A stretch of 64,000 nt of DNA from positions 434,001-498,000 of the forward strand of contig JAEPMI010000007.1 in the NCBI GenBank assembly GCA_017644045.1, read 5' to 3'. The notes under the pieces are model-generated. The model was not told the DNA's origin. It saw only the letters and a list, made by a program, of their open reading frames with translations, and did not search any database. The DNA comes from Deltaproteobacteria bacterium (GTDB taxonomy: Bacteria; Myxococcota_A; Polyangia; Polyangiales; Houyiibacteriaceae). The translations under genes were made by a program, and so were the position numbers. Within the stretch, counting starts at the first letter, position 1. Each line of letters opens with the position of its first letter. Positions 9,201-19,400 of this stretch are shown here, one piece after another.

Positions 9201-9374
9201 TGGGATGCCTGCAGCGAGAGCCTCGGAGCCCTGACCGTCAGCGACGAGTCCGACTGGACCGAGCTCGCGGCACGACTTCGCGCCCGAGTGGCGGAGGCGC
9301 CCGCCGCCCGACGGGCCGACCTCCTCGCACGGCTCGAGCAGAGTCAGTCGCCGGAGGTCAGGTCGAACCGGTGA
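6288..9374 (+). CDS. Ser/Thr protein kinase - AAA/NTPase - TPR fusion
   Basis: 1028 residues. The kinase domain (about 30-300) has the glycine loop IGRGGVGEVWRA, catalytic Lys in LAIKVLV, HRDIKPSNLLL near 162, DFG near 184 and an APE-like APEL. An ATPase domain follows with Walker A LTGPAGVGKSRLAR (about 352-366), Walker B-like VLLVLDDG and a regulatory helical stretch. From about residue 660 to the end are repeated helix pairs rich in Ala/Leu/Arg, consistent with TPR repeats. This architecture (kinase, AAA, TPR) is typical of myxobacterial signalling giants that couple phosphorylation to a scaffold. It overlaps the convergent PEGA kinase by 31 bp. ATG 6288 was chosen because the upstream open frame is basic and unlike protein. 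Confidence 0.88.
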   Translation: MEHDLTPSWFVGIDWTAAGEKRHASAERYQLEQPIGRGGVGEVWRALDPETRRPLAIKVLVTSIARSPEYQAALRREARAVANLHHDHIVSVTDVGTLGPAAERATGGRLAAGSPFVAMELLPQGSLVSRSESRPTWPEVRELLVALLDALAHAHASGVVHRDIKPSNLLLRSRALADVVLADFGMAHLPGTDRTREPLVDRYAAPELIVGTGRPSAASDLHSLATVAWELLTGELPFGDLAPHRRLFARPGPLNARHPVPSELEGWLRAMLAPVAERPKSAAEAARRLPGGHHRLAELRPRVETREVLATSPLELGLWSLAEVPFVGRKTERRRLLEWARGRLAGTEPVPLLRLTGPAGVGKSRLARWLVRTLREHDVMSVVTVLGAHDTLAAATARTLEVDGEDEATVRRRLGRVLGDHWAVGAAAPLLAHGDGDPALLRALLAVIATERPVLLVLDDGAAVPPPIAGVSMLATSRTFFRDDGRGETLELGPLDPSALDALLVRSLRLADGPKQVLRELPALPGLLLETLAGWAEASALQREHGRIRWADTPPVDRDGWRPRVDGLASRLSESETRALEVLAVLGDGAERDVWEKAALAAKTTPTLAALDRLAADGFVRVASDRIVFVSGRAREALMTRASLRLSAAHRACASALDEKRRHGAERIGRHLVAAGEPASALVPLERGIRQRLRALEPEAAASLLPLHGRAVDAAGGLSNDLAQAQLLESLVARALGDDERSLRAATEAHRLAREHGGPALRARVAHQLGRLARGRGNETEAMRWLLEAERAARRSDDTELLDGVGLDQGLLLIALEAYDAARTKLSTLAEGDGPRGAMALLLRSRAARRTGDLSSAREDAERALETLSREGGRGLLPDAWNELASVLQRAGESERAAELFRRAMAGYVALGSDAATVAELNLGLALADLGQLEDAIGRVRGARETWAARSDPRGREWWLAEAWVLALAGDWDACSESLGALTVSDESDWTELAARLRARVAEAPAARRADLLARLEQSQSPEVRSNR

Positions 9375-10897
9375 CGGACGTGACCTCCGGCGGGGACGGT
9401 GATCGTGCGCCGAGTTGGCGTGCCCACGCCCTGGGGACGGAGCTCGAGGGTGAGTCGACCACTCGGCACGGAGCGACCGACCAGCGGGGTGTTGCCGTAG
9501 GAGCGCCCGTCGATGAGAACGGTCGCCCACGGCAGCGTGACGAGGTCGAGGGTTCCGGGCTCTGCCGTGGCGGGCTCGGACGCGGGCTCCATGGTCGGCG
9601 GCGGCTGCGCCGCTCGACGCCGACGCGGCGAGCGCTCCGGCGGCGGAGCGCCGAGGTCCGGAGCGGCGGCGGGCTCTGCCTCCGCGACCGTGGGTTCGCT
9701 CGGCTCGGCTTCGCTGGCTTCGCTCGGCTCGGCTTCGCTCGGAGGAGTGGGCGCCTCCACCACCTGCGCGGGCTCGACCGGGCCCTCCCGCGGACCCTGG
9801 TCGCGCGTCCACCAGAACCCGAGTCCGGCCGCAGCTCCCAGCACCACGAGGAGCAGCAGCCCGACCCCCAAGCGGCGATCGCGGCCACGCGCCTCACCCT
9901 CGGGCGGAGGACCGCCGGCTTCGGTGGTCGCGTCCGGGTTGACCCGACTGCCCAGCCCGATCTTCCCCTTCTCCCGCTCTGCGACAGTCGCACCGAAGAG
10001 CTCGGTCATCCGCGCTGCGAGATCGTGGGCGCGCGACGAGCCCGCGATCTCACGGAGCTCCACCGCGAAGTCGCGCGCCGTCGCCGGACGCTCCGCCGGG
10101 TCGGCGGAGAGCGCGCGGAGCACGATGGCCTCGAGCGCCGGAGGGACGGACGATTCGACCGTCGAAGGAGCCGGAACGTCGTGACTGGAGATCCGCATCA
10201 GGGTCTCCGCGTCGGTCTCCGCCGCGAAGAGTCGGCGCCCGGTGATCAGCTCCCACGCGACGATCCCGAGCGCGAACACGTCCGCTCGATGATCGACTCC
10301 GTCGCCGAACACCTGCTCGGGCGCCATGTAGGCGCACTTACCCTTCAAGCGCCCCGTCTCGGTCGTCTTCGCGAGGCGCCCCTCCGCTCGCGCGACCCCG
10401 AAGTCCATGACCTTCACGTGCCCATCGAGCGTGACGAAGAGGTTCTGTGGCGACACGTCGCGGTGCACGATGCGCAGCGGCTGGCCATCCTCGTCGCGCA
10501 TCTCGTGCGCGTGGTGGAGTCCCTCGGCCGCCTCGGCGACCAGCCACGCGATCGACTCCATGGGCAAGGTCTTGCCTCGCGCGACGAGCTCGTCGCGGAG
10601 CGCGGCGAGCGAGTCCCCTCGCATGTACTCGAGCGCCATGTAGAGCTCACCATCCGCGCGACCGAGGTCGAAGACCTGCGCGATGTTCGGGTGGTGCATC
10701 GATGCGGCGAGGCGCGCCTCGTCGAGGAACATCGTCTCGAACGCCTCCTGGCGAGCGAGGTGCGGATGGATCGTCTTGAGTGCGACTCGCTTTCGGAAGG
10801 TGCCAGGCCCCACCCGCTCGGCGAGGTAGACGCTCCCCATGCCGCCGTAGCCGAGCTCAGCGAGCAGCTCGTAGGGACCGATGCGAGCGACGCTCAT
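9344..10897 (-). CDS. Ser/Thr protein kinase with transmembrane segment and PEGA domain
   Basis: 517 residues. The kinase domain starts at residue 7: LAELGYGGMGSVYLAE glycine loop, VALKTIHPH with the ATP-binding Lys, IVHRDVSPQNLF catalytic loop, KVMDFGVARAE, and MAPEQVFGDGVDHRADVFALG. All catalytic residues are present. A membrane helix (about 340-360, VGLLLLVVLGAAAGLGFWW) is followed by an acidic Pro/Glu/Ala linker and a PEGA domain (GTLDLVTLPWATVLIDGRSY). The PEGA side should be extracytoplasmic. Its start overlaps the stop of the upstream TPR gene by four bases, so the two form an operon. Confidence 0.93.
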   Translation of the reverse strand: MSVARIGPYELLAELGYGGMGSVYLAERVGPGTFRKRVALKTIHPHLARQEAFETMFLDEARLAASMHHPNIAQVFDLGRADGELYMALEYMRGDSLAALRDELVARGKTLPMESIAWLVAEAAEGLHHAHEMRDEDGQPLRIVHRDVSPQNLFVTLDGHVKVMDFGVARAEGRLAKTTETGRLKGKCAYMAPEQVFGDGVDHRADVFALGIVAWELITGRRLFAAETDAETLMRISSHDVPAPSTVESSVPPALEAIVLRALSADPAERPATARDFAVELREIAGSSRAHDLAARMTELFGATVAEREKGKIGLGSRVNPDATTEAGGPPPEGEARGRDRRLGVGLLLLVVLGAAAGLGFWWTRDQGPREGPVEPAQVVEAPTPPSEAEPSEASEAEPSEPTVAEAEPAAAPDLGAPPPERSPRRRRAAQPPPTMEPASEPATAEPGTLDLVTLPWATVLIDGRSYGNTPLVGRSVPSGRLTLELRPQGVGTPTRRTITVPAGGHVRHRFDLTSGD

Positions 10898-11685
10898 CGA
10901 TCGATCATCGGCACCGAGAGATCGTAGGCAGTGTCACGGCGGGTCGTGAGGAGGACCGCCGTGAGGATGGCGCCCACGACCACCACGCCCACGCTGAGCC
11001 AGAGCCATGGGCTCCGGGCGATGCTCTCGTCGTCCACGTCCTCGCCGAGCGGGGCGAGCGGTACCGCCGGCTCCCGAGGGGTCGCCGCTCGACGCAGGTG
11101 CTCCCGAGCTCGGCCGAGCAGGTTGCCCTGCCCATCGAAGGCCGAGAGGCTCACCTCGATCGCGTCGGCGCCACGCCAAGCGGCCGCAGGAAGCTCGGCG
11201 CGCCCCTCAGTCGTCGACACCTCCCAGGGTGCCGCACCGCTCGGCCCCACGCGGACCACGTAGCGAGCCACCCATCCCGCGGGGACGGAACCGGGATCGA
11301 TTTGGAGCACGTCCTCACGCAGCTCGACCGACAAGGCGAGCCTCGCCGAGGCATCACGAATCGAGCGGTAGGTCGCCTGCGCCTCCGGCGGAAGCTCGCG
11401 CGGAACCGGCAGCGTGGGCTCGAGGGTCAGCGCCCGAGCGAACGCGGCCTCGGCCGCGGCGGAGTCGCCCACGATCGCCGCCAGGACGCCGAGGTACCAA
11501 TGGATGCGCGCGACCTGATCGGGCGTGTTGTCGCCCGCCTCGAGCGCGGCTCGAAACGCGTTCTGCGCTTCGGCGACCTGCACCTCGTCGTAGAGACGCT
11601 GAGCCGCGGAGAGGCGTTCCTCGGCCACCGATTGGGCGGACGCGACGCCGGCGAAGAGAAGGGATGCGAAGGCGACCCGGAGCAC
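10894..11685 (-). CDS. TPR-containing secreted protein with C-terminal membrane anchor
   Basis: 263 residues from GTG 11685, chosen because it starts the signal peptide LRVAFASLLFAGVASAQ directly and has a minus-strand TATGGT six bases upstream; a longer version starts at 11721. After cleavage near ASAQS comes a short TPR-like region (RLYDEVQVAEAQNAFRAALE, then VGDSAAAEAAFARALTLEP). A beta-rich middle follows, and then a C-terminal helix (PWLWLSVGVVVVGAILTAVLL) with a short tail. It resembles the small tetratricopeptide partners that accompany PEGA kinases in this lineage. Translationally coupled to the kinase gene. Confidence 0.75.
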   Translation of the reverse strand: MLRVAFASLLFAGVASAQSVAEERLSAAQRLYDEVQVAEAQNAFRAALEAGDNTPDQVARIHWYLGVLAAIVGDSAAAEAAFARALTLEPTLPVPRELPPEAQATYRSIRDASARLALSVELREDVLQIDPGSVPAGWVARYVVRVGPSGAAPWEVSTTEGRAELPAAAWRGADAIEVSLSAFDGQGNLLGRAREHLRRAATPREPAVPLAPLGEDVDDESIARSPWLWLSVGVVVVGAILTAVLLTTRRDTAYDLSVPMIDR

Positions 11686-11691
11686 CGGCCG

Positions 11692-11697
11692 ACCATA
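11692..11697 (-). promoter_or_regulatory. TATGGT -10-like hexamer for the TPR-kinase operon
   Basis: Read on the minus strand, TATGGT lies six bases before GTG 11685. It faces away from the plus-strand element at 11742-11747, so bases 11686-11754 act as a compact divergent promoter. Confidence 0.45.
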
Positions 11698-11741
11698 GCG
11701 CAGCCGAGGGCTCGGGCCCATGCAGGGCTCGCTCGAGCTGC

Positions 11742-11747
11742 TATCTT
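11742..11747 (+). promoter_or_regulatory. TATCTT -10-like hexamer for the RCC1-repeat lipoprotein
   Basis: TATCTT is seven bases before GTG 11755 with no Shine-Dalgarno between, matching the arrangement at 5649. Confidence 0.45.
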
Positions 11748-11754
11748 CCGGCCC

Positions 11755-13419
11755 GTGCCGCTCCCCAAATGGACTGCCCTCCTCGCCCTGTTCGTCGCGG
11801 GATGCACGACGACCGAAACGGTGGAGGTCCGCATCGCCATCCCCACCGGCGCGCCTCCGCTGACGCTCAGTCTCGCGATCGAGCGAGAAGGTGCCGCCTG
11901 TGGCGGAACCGACAACGAGCTGGTCTACGAGGAAGTCTTCACCGAGGGCGGATCGCCGCCAGCCATCGGTCGCCTCGAAGACTGCCTGGAGCTACGGGCG
12001 TTCGGGTGGGATGCCGCTTGTGATCGGTGCTTCTCCGCGACCCGAGTGGTTCGACTCGGCGACGACGAGAGCCCCATCGTCCTCACGCTCGCGGAGGCCG
12101 CGTGCGACGCGGAACTCTGCGTCGTTTCCACGGACGGTGGCCTGGTCGACGGAGGCGCGAGGGACATGGCCGACCCACTGGACATGGCCGACCCGCTGGA
12201 CATGGCCGACCCGCTGGACATGGCCGACCCCGAGGACATGCCGGACGTTCCCCCGTTGGGGCCACGGGTAGCCCAAGTCGCCGCCGGCTACGCTCATACC
12301 TGCGCGCTGCTCGAGGACGGACGCGTGTTCTGTTGGGGCGCCAACGAGAGCGCCCAAGCGGGCGACGCCGACACCTCGATGCCGGTCATGACGCCCCAGC
12401 AGCTCTCCTTTCCTGGAGCGGTATCCGATCTGAGTCTCGGCCGAGAGCACTCATGCGCTCTTGGAAGCGACGGCAGAGTCTTCTGCTGGGGCGATGGCTC
12501 CGATCATCGAACCGGCAGGGCCGACTCGCGCACGGTCCATGCGGTCCCTCTAGCGATCAGCAACGTCACCGACGCGGTCGCCGTGGCTGCGGGTCTCGAA
12601 CACTCCTGCGCCATGGGAACAGACTCGGTTTGGTGCTGGGGGAACAACCTCTCCGGCGAGCTCGGTACTCCAGACTGTACCCCCACCAGCTGCGTGGCTG
12701 GGAACCTGCCACCCACTGCTGTCCCCGGCGTGGTCGGACTCGATGCCGCTGGAACCATCGCCGCCGGCGATGGGCCGAGCTGTGCGGTGACGGCCAGCGG
12801 CGGACTGCAGTGCTGGGGATACAACCCCGTGGCCCGTCGCCACCTCGGCATCGGGGACATTCCCGATGGCAGTGGCAGCGCTCGAATCGCGCCGCCCTCG
12901 GAAGTGATTCTCTCCGGAGGGCCCATCGACGGGATCTCCGAGGTCGCGTCCGGCGGTTCGGTGGAGAACGTCGGCGGGGACGCCTTCCATGCGGCACACA
13001 CCTGCGCCCTCCGAAGCCGCGCACTCTACTGCTGGGGTTACGATGGAAACGAGGGACGCACCGGTCGCGGGTCGGGCTTGACCACCGTTCCTCCAGCCGC
13101 CGTCCCTGGGGCCAATGACATCGACAGCTTCTCGGTCGGTGCTTTTCATACCTGTGTGGTGTCGGGGACCGAGCTGCGCTGCTTCGGCCGCAACCTCTCC
13201 GCTCAGCTCGGGGATGGCGGCGTGGAAGACTACGTCTATTGGGTGCCGACCGACCCCGTCCCGCTTCCCGTCCAGTCGGTCGCCGCAGGCGGCAATCACA
13301 CCTGCGCCATCGACACCGACGCCCAGCTCTGGTGCTGGGGCGCCGGCGCCTCAGGTCAGCTCGGCAGCGGACTGGTGGTCACGCAATCCGAGCCCGCCCG
13401 CGTCGTGTTCGAGCCTTGA
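11755..13419 (+). CDS. RCC1-repeat lipoprotein
   Basis: 554 residues from GTG 11755. The signal MPLPKWTALLALFVAGCTTT carries lipobox VAGC. A beta-rich domain of about 120 residues follows, then a tandem Asp-Met-Ala-Asp-Pro-Leu linker. From about residue 170 to the end are seven RCC1-type blades, each reading roughly QVAAGYAHTCALLEDGRVFC followed by W-G-x-N. This predicts a seven-bladed propeller on the outer surface. The cysteine in each HTCAL or SCAM element and the following CWG pair may form disulfides, which is characteristic of secreted myxobacterial RCC1 proteins. Convergent with the RHS gene, whose stop is 11 bases away. Confidence 0.88.
   Translation: MPLPKWTALLALFVAGCTTTETVEVRIAIPTGAPPLTLSLAIEREGAACGGTDNELVYEEVFTEGGSPPAIGRLEDCLELRAFGWDAACDRCFSATRVVRLGDDESPIVLTLAEAACDAELCVVSTDGGLVDGGARDMADPLDMADPLDMADPLDMADPEDMPDVPPLGPRVAQVAAGYAHTCALLEDGRVFCWGANESAQAGDADTSMPVMTPQQLSFPGAVSDLSLGREHSCALGSDGRVFCWGDGSDHRTGRADSRTVHAVPLAISNVTDAVAVAAGLEHSCAMGTDSVWCWGNNLSGELGTPDCTPTSCVAGNLPPTAVPGVVGLDAAGTIAAGDGPSCAVTASGGLQCWGYNPVARRHLGIGDIPDGSGSARIAPPSEVILSGGPIDGISEVASGGSVENVGGDAFHAAHTCALRSRALYCWGYDGNEGRTGRGSGLTTVPPAAVPGANDIDSFSVGAFHTCVVSGTELRCFGRNLSAQLGDGGVEDYVYWVPTDPVPLPVQSVAAGGNHTCAIDTDAQLWCWGAGASGQLGSGLVVTQSEPARVVFEP
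12163..12240 (+). repeat. 18-bp tandem repeat coding for DMADPL
   Basis: Four nearly identical 18-base units (12163, 12181, 12199, 12217) plus a partial fifth encode repeated Asp-Met-Ala-Asp-Pro-Leu. It is an acidic flexible linker between the lipoprotein anchor domain and the RCC1 propeller, and a likely site of copy-number variation. Confidence 0.85.
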
Positions 13420-13429
13420 GGAACGCGAG

Positions 13430-16400
13430 TCAGTCCGACTCGCTCTCGACCTCCGCCCCACGAGTAAAGTGAAGCACATCGGACTGTCCGACCGTGACCG
13501 CTCGGTGCACTTCGATCGAGTCTCCAATCTCAGCATGGACCTCGATCACGAGTACTGCCTCATCCCACAGACTGAATGTACCCGACGACGAGGTTCCACG
13601 AGTCGAACCAGAACCGTGTCGCTCCGATTCGGAAAGCGAGCCGTTCGCAGTGGCCCCGTCCTGCTTGATGGAGAGCTGAGTCGCTCTGCTCAGGTCGTAG
13701 CTGCCGTCAGCTCGAACCACGTCAGAGAACTCTCCTTCCCACACGCCCACCGGCTTGGCCCCCACTGGCACGCCAAACTTCATGGTGATGTTGATCCAGC
13801 CGAGTTCGAAGTCGCGCCCCGAGTCCCACCATGTGACCTGGGCGTTGACCTGCCTGGATTCGTCCATTGGAAGGAATCGATCGAGCCGCTCCACCATGGT
13901 GTCGTAGGCGTCTTCCTCCTCTCCAGACATGAACGTCCGGATGCTCGAGTCGATCCAGTACTCCCGTTCCACGATCAGGTCGTTCAAGAACTGGGATGCC
14001 TCGAACTGCATCGCAGCGGTCGAGTCAGTGGACTTTCGATCCTCGGGGATGACGGTACCTCGACCGACCACGTGAAATGTGAGCTGTTCGAGTCCCTGAG
14101 AAAACCGCCACGTGTTGATCATCCTCTCGAGAGGAGTGTCACCATGGATGGGTGTCTCCGGCGCCACTGCGGCCTTGGCGGCCAGGCCGAGGGGATCGAT
14201 GTGGTCGAGGATTCGACCTCCGACGTAATGGTAGTGGTTGGCGAGCTCACCGCCGGCCGCAGCGTGGATCTCCGCCGGATCGGGCGTCGCCCAGTGGGCG
14301 AGGTGTGAGAGCAGGTACCGCTCGCCGAAGTAGGTGAGGCCGACCTCGTCATCCGCTTCCTTGCCGGTGAAGCCGGTCGGCTCCCCCGGCACCGGAGTGT
14401 CGGCGACCGTGAGCGTCTCTCGGGTGCCGTTCGGGTAGCGGGTCTCGTGGCTCACGAGCTCGTTGCTCTGGAGATCGACCACCGCCGAGGTGCTCCCGAG
14501 CGCGTCGCGCAGCGTGAAGGTGATGCGGTGATTCGGATCGAGGCCCGTGACCGGGTCGGCGGCGGACCACACGATGCGCGCCCCGCTCACCAGGTACTGG
14601 CTCTCCGAGCCGAGCGCGGACGAGGCCGCCCACCCCGACCCATCCCAGGTGACACCACGCCGCTCGTACTCGCCGGGGCGAACGTAGAGCGCGGTGCGCG
14701 CCATGGGCAGACCGCCCTGGTAGGATTCGCTCAGCTTGATCCGCCGCTGATTGGCGTGGTCGTAGCCATAGCGCTGACGGGCCCGCACCTGCCAATCCTC
14801 TGACCCGCCACGGTCGTAGCGGCGGGCCTCGACGATCCGGTTCACGGCGTCGTGGGCGTAGGTGTAGTGCTGCTCGACCGCGCAGCTGCAGCCGGACTCG
14901 AGCGCCATTCGGCGCGCACCGAGGTCACTGCCTCCCGGATCGACGCAAGTGCCCGCGCCCGCGTGAGTGCACTGCCCGTGAACGGTCATCGACCTCACGT
15001 TGCCGCCCCGCCCATAGTCGAGGCTGAGGTAGCCGCCCAGGTCGCTCGGCACCGAGCCGTCGAGGTTGCTCGCGAGGTACGGTGCGCTGGGCCGGGCACC
15101 GACCTCGACACCATGGGTGAGCTCACCGATTGAGCGCTCGTAGAATGCGTGGGCGTCGTCGTCGGCAGCGGTGAGGTTGCCGAGCCAATCGAACGCGTAG
15201 GTGAGGCTCACGGGACGCTCGGCAGGCTGCGCGGAAACCATCGGCGCCGGTGTCGGCCGCATCGGGTCGACCGCCGCCTGCACGGCATGGTCGTCACGCC
15301 AATCGTCTGCCGGCTCGGAGACGCCGTCGAACGATCCCGCCCCGGTCGCGTAGCCGTAGTCGATGCCGACCACACGAGAGAGCGCGTCGTGTCGTGCCTC
15401 GACGCTTCGAGGCGCGTGGACCCACTCCTCCGGGTGCCGAAGGTCATCGACCCTCTCGAGCCGATCGACTTCGTCGTAGTGATGGTCCCACGCCGCAACG
15501 ACCGTGACCGCCTCGAGGCTCGGCTCCACCCCCGCCCCCCCCGTCGGCGCACGCGTCGTCGTCTGTGCATCCAGTCGCAGCTTGGCGTCGAAGCTGAGCG
15601 TGGTGTGCAGCTCGGAGTCCACCGACCCGAACCAGGTCTCGGCCGGCGCGCCGTGTGGCGTGTACTGCACCGAGCGCACCAGCGGCTGCGCGGCGCCGTC
15701 GATCTCCACGTAGCTCGCGGCGAGCAAGCCCCGACGCTCGTCGAACGCGGCGTGGCCGCTCACCTCCGGAGCATCCCCCGCACCGCCGAGCAGGGCCCAA
15801 TCGGGCTCTGGCGGCAGCTCGCGCGTCACGACCCTGTCCATGGCGTCGAAGGTCTGTGTCGCCACGTAGGTGCGCTCCGTGTCGAACACCACGTCGAGCT
15901 CTGGCGCGGCAGGGGGCGCCGCATCGAGCGTCGCGATGGGGCCGAGCGCCCCGCCCTCGGTAATCCGCGCGAGCTGTGAATCCTCGCGAACAGGTCGCCC
16001 CCGCTCGTCGTAGAGCACGACACTTCGCTGGACCGTGTCCTCGGTCGCCGCGATGCGACCGCGGTGCATGTACTTGTCGGCAATGCCGGGGGCGAAGCCT
16101 TCCGCAGCGTCGTACCAGGGCGGTAGCTGGTCGAACCACGTGCGGACGTGCACCGGCCCAGCCATCGCTGCCCCGAAAGCATCCGGCGGGAGCGACGCCT
16201 GCGGCTCGGGCGGGGCGACGGCCTCGGGGCAGCCGACCACCCGCTCGCCGACCATTCGCCCGGCCGGGTCGTAGAAAAAGTCCTGTCCGCAACCGCGAGG
16301 GTCACGGACGGCCATGAGATGGGTGCTCGCGCCCCAGAGGTAGCGCCAGCTTGCACGTTCCACCGGAGCGCTCGGGTCGTCGACGCTCGGATCGAACACG

Positions 16401-19400
16401 GCGAGCGTGCGTCCCATGGTGTCGCGAACCATGGTCCGGCCGCTCATCTCGCCGGTGGCGCCAGGCGGTTGAAGCGTACCCGGAGCCGGACGACCGCTGG
16501 TCGTGGCACGCCACCGGAACACCTGCATCGGCGACCCATCGGCTCGATAGGCGGTGGTCAGGTGGACGAACTCCTCACCGGTCCCATCAGGGAGCCGGTT
16601 GTGTTGAACGAGCTGGTACGCACGCTGATGCCCGTCGACGCGCGCGATGGTCGGGGTCGCCGAGAGCGGGCCGCCCCCGAGGTCCTCCGCATCCCAGGTC
16701 TCCGTGCTCAGGGCGCCGTAGCGCGTCTCGGCCGGCTGTCCGAGCTCGTCGAAGCGCCGGACCGTACGACCGAAGCCGTCGCGCTCGAACATCACCGAAG
16801 GTGAGGTGGGCAGCACGAGGGCCATCTCCGGCGTGGGATCTGCTCCGGCGAGCCGGTCGACCTGGTAGGCCCGCCGCACTTCTCCCGCTGAGTCGAGGAG
16901 CGCGATACCGCTCCGCACCCACGTGTCGCTCCCGACGTCGAAGGAGACCCTGCCCCGCGGCCGACCGAGACCGTCCACGTAGACCCTCTCCTCTCCGTAC
17001 GCATCGCAGCTCTGCCGCGTTCGGGTCCGTACGACGTGGACCGGATCGCCGACCTCGTACGAGTGGGTGAGCGCAGGCGCCGGCGAACAGTCGACAGCTC
17101 TCCGGAACAGTGCCGTGGGCCGACCGAGACCATCGTAGAAGAGCTGCTTCCAGTCGTTGGCGGGGTCCACCGCGTACCACGGGACCCCGAGTCCTCGGTC
17201 GAACACGATGCCGGACTTCAGGAACCCGCCCGTCACCGTCTCGCCGACGTGGACGCGCTCCGTTCGCACGAGGTCGGCGAAGAACTTGTCGTACGTGGTC
17301 TCCGCGTAGTGCAGACAAGCGTCGAGGTCGGGCTCCTCGCCTCCCTCGCACGTCACAACGGGGTTGCCCCACGCATCGTAGCGAGTCGCGGCTAGCAGCA
17401 GTGATCCGGCTGGCTGCGTACCGAGCTCTCCGAAGTCGAACGCGACGTCTGCCGACGCGGGCCGCCCCTCGATGATCACGCGGCCGAGCTCGTCGGTCTT
17501 TCGGTAGACCACCTGATAGGCCTCCGTACCCTCTCCCGTCACGCGCTCGCCGTCGGTCACCGTGATCCACTGCCCCTGCCCGTTGTGGAGTCTGTGGTCC
17601 TGGAACCGGTGAATCGTCTCTCCATAGCTCTGTGGGGCGACGTCGCCCTCGTCGCGCAATCGTCCGAACTCGGTGCTCGCCCAGACCGCGCCCAGGTTGT
17701 CGCGTCGGTCGATGCGGCTGCGGACGTGCGCGAAAGAGCTCGCGCGTGCGTGCACCTGGTGTTGGAGCGCGTCGCCGTACCACGCGAGGTCGGGGGCGTC
17801 CGCACCCGCGCCCGAGGTCGCCGCACCTGGCCCTTCGGGAACCACTCCGGGGAACGCGAGCGTCTCGTATCCCGGCACGTACCCTTCAGTGCCGTACATC
17901 AGCTTGTCCGTCTGTTGCACGTCGACCCGCTGTACCGGGCGGCCGTCCAATCCGAACAGGAGCGTGCGAAGGGCATGGGTCGTGTGCTCGGTCGATCCGT
18001 AGCGGCGGGTCGAGTCGGCCTCGAGCACCCAGCTCTCGCTGAGGTAGGGCTGCCCCTGGAGCGGGGCATAGGGGTTGGCCGCGAGCCCGTCGCCAGCGAG
18101 CTCGGCGGGACGGCGCGCTTGGTGGAAGCGAGTCCGTGCATAGCCATCCGGGTGACTCGCGTCGCCCACTCGGTGCGTGTCAGTCACGGCGAAGCCGAGG
18201 AGCGCTCGGCCATTCGCGTCGTACGCACCGTCGTGATAGTCGTACTCCGTTCGGGAAACCTGCTCATCGGGCATCCCGGTGTCGTCCAGGCGAATCGCGC
18301 CGAAGCCGTCCCGCACCTCGATGGCCTTGACGACCATCACGTTGAACGCCGCAGAACCGAGGCCCGCCGGGCAGCCCGTGATCGACTCACAGGCGAGCTC
18401 CGGACGCTCCTCCCAGCGGAAGACCTCTTCGGTGCAGCCGTTCTGATCGCACTGGTCGGCGGCCTCGAGATCGCGGAGATATTCCGCCGTCCCCGTACCG
18501 TACTCGATGGTCGTCACGGCGCCGAGTCCGTTGTCGATACGCTCGAGGAGCCGCGGACGGTGGAGACCGCCAGGAGTGAAGTAGCTCCAGTTGCCGGACT
18601 CGCCCCGCAGAATGTCGATCATCCCGTCGCCATCGATGTCGGCGAGTCGGAGATCGAGGTCCTGGCCCGTCCCCAGTACCGCCTGGGTTTGAACCGGGTC
18701 GAACCCCTCCGGACCGCCGAGCGCGATCGCGATGTTGTCGCTCAGGGAGACTGCATCGGCCCAGCCGTCCCCGTTCAAGTCGGCGAAGCGAACGGCTCCG
18801 GCGCCAGCGGCACCCACGCCAGCGAGCGCGTCCGTGAGGTACACGTCGTGCTCACACGCGTCGCTCCCGAAGGTCCCGTCGCCTCGCCCGTAGTACACGG
18901 CGAGGTGGTTTCCAATGACCTCGCCAACGTCGATCAGGCCATCCCCGTTGAAGTCGGCGGTCTTCGCCTCGGGCTCATCGAACGAGATGGGCGAGCACGA
19001 GAAGACGTCGGGATCCCCCGAGTGCACGTTCCAGGCGCCGAAGCCGCCCTGCGTCGTGCTGCCGAAGTCTCCCGGATGCCCGTAGGGTGCGAGGTTCCAC
19101 CAGATGAACGTCTCCGAGCCATTGCTCTCGACCACGTCGACGTATCCGTCGGCGTCCACGTCGAGGTAGCGTGTGCGAGGCCCATCGAGGCTCGAGAGAT
19201 CCGGCAGCGTCGACGCGCCGACATTCGTAGTCTCGGCCTCCCACTCGAGACCGAGCTCCGAACGACGCACGGTCGTCGCTTGGAGGGTCCGCCGCGGTCG
19301 GAATCGGGAGTGTGCGGCACCACCCGCATCGACTCGGAAGTACTCGCTGATGCCGTCGCCATCGGTATCCATCGGCCGGACATACGGGTCGTCCAGCTCC

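Noticed and set aside
7934..10927. 997-residue plus-strand ORF
   Set aside because: Arg/Pro/Gly-rich shadow of the kinase-TPR gene and the PEGA kinase; no motifs and no codon bias of its own.
12163..12240. CRISPR-like array
   Set aside because: Contiguous in-frame 18-base units without spacers; a coding tandem repeat.
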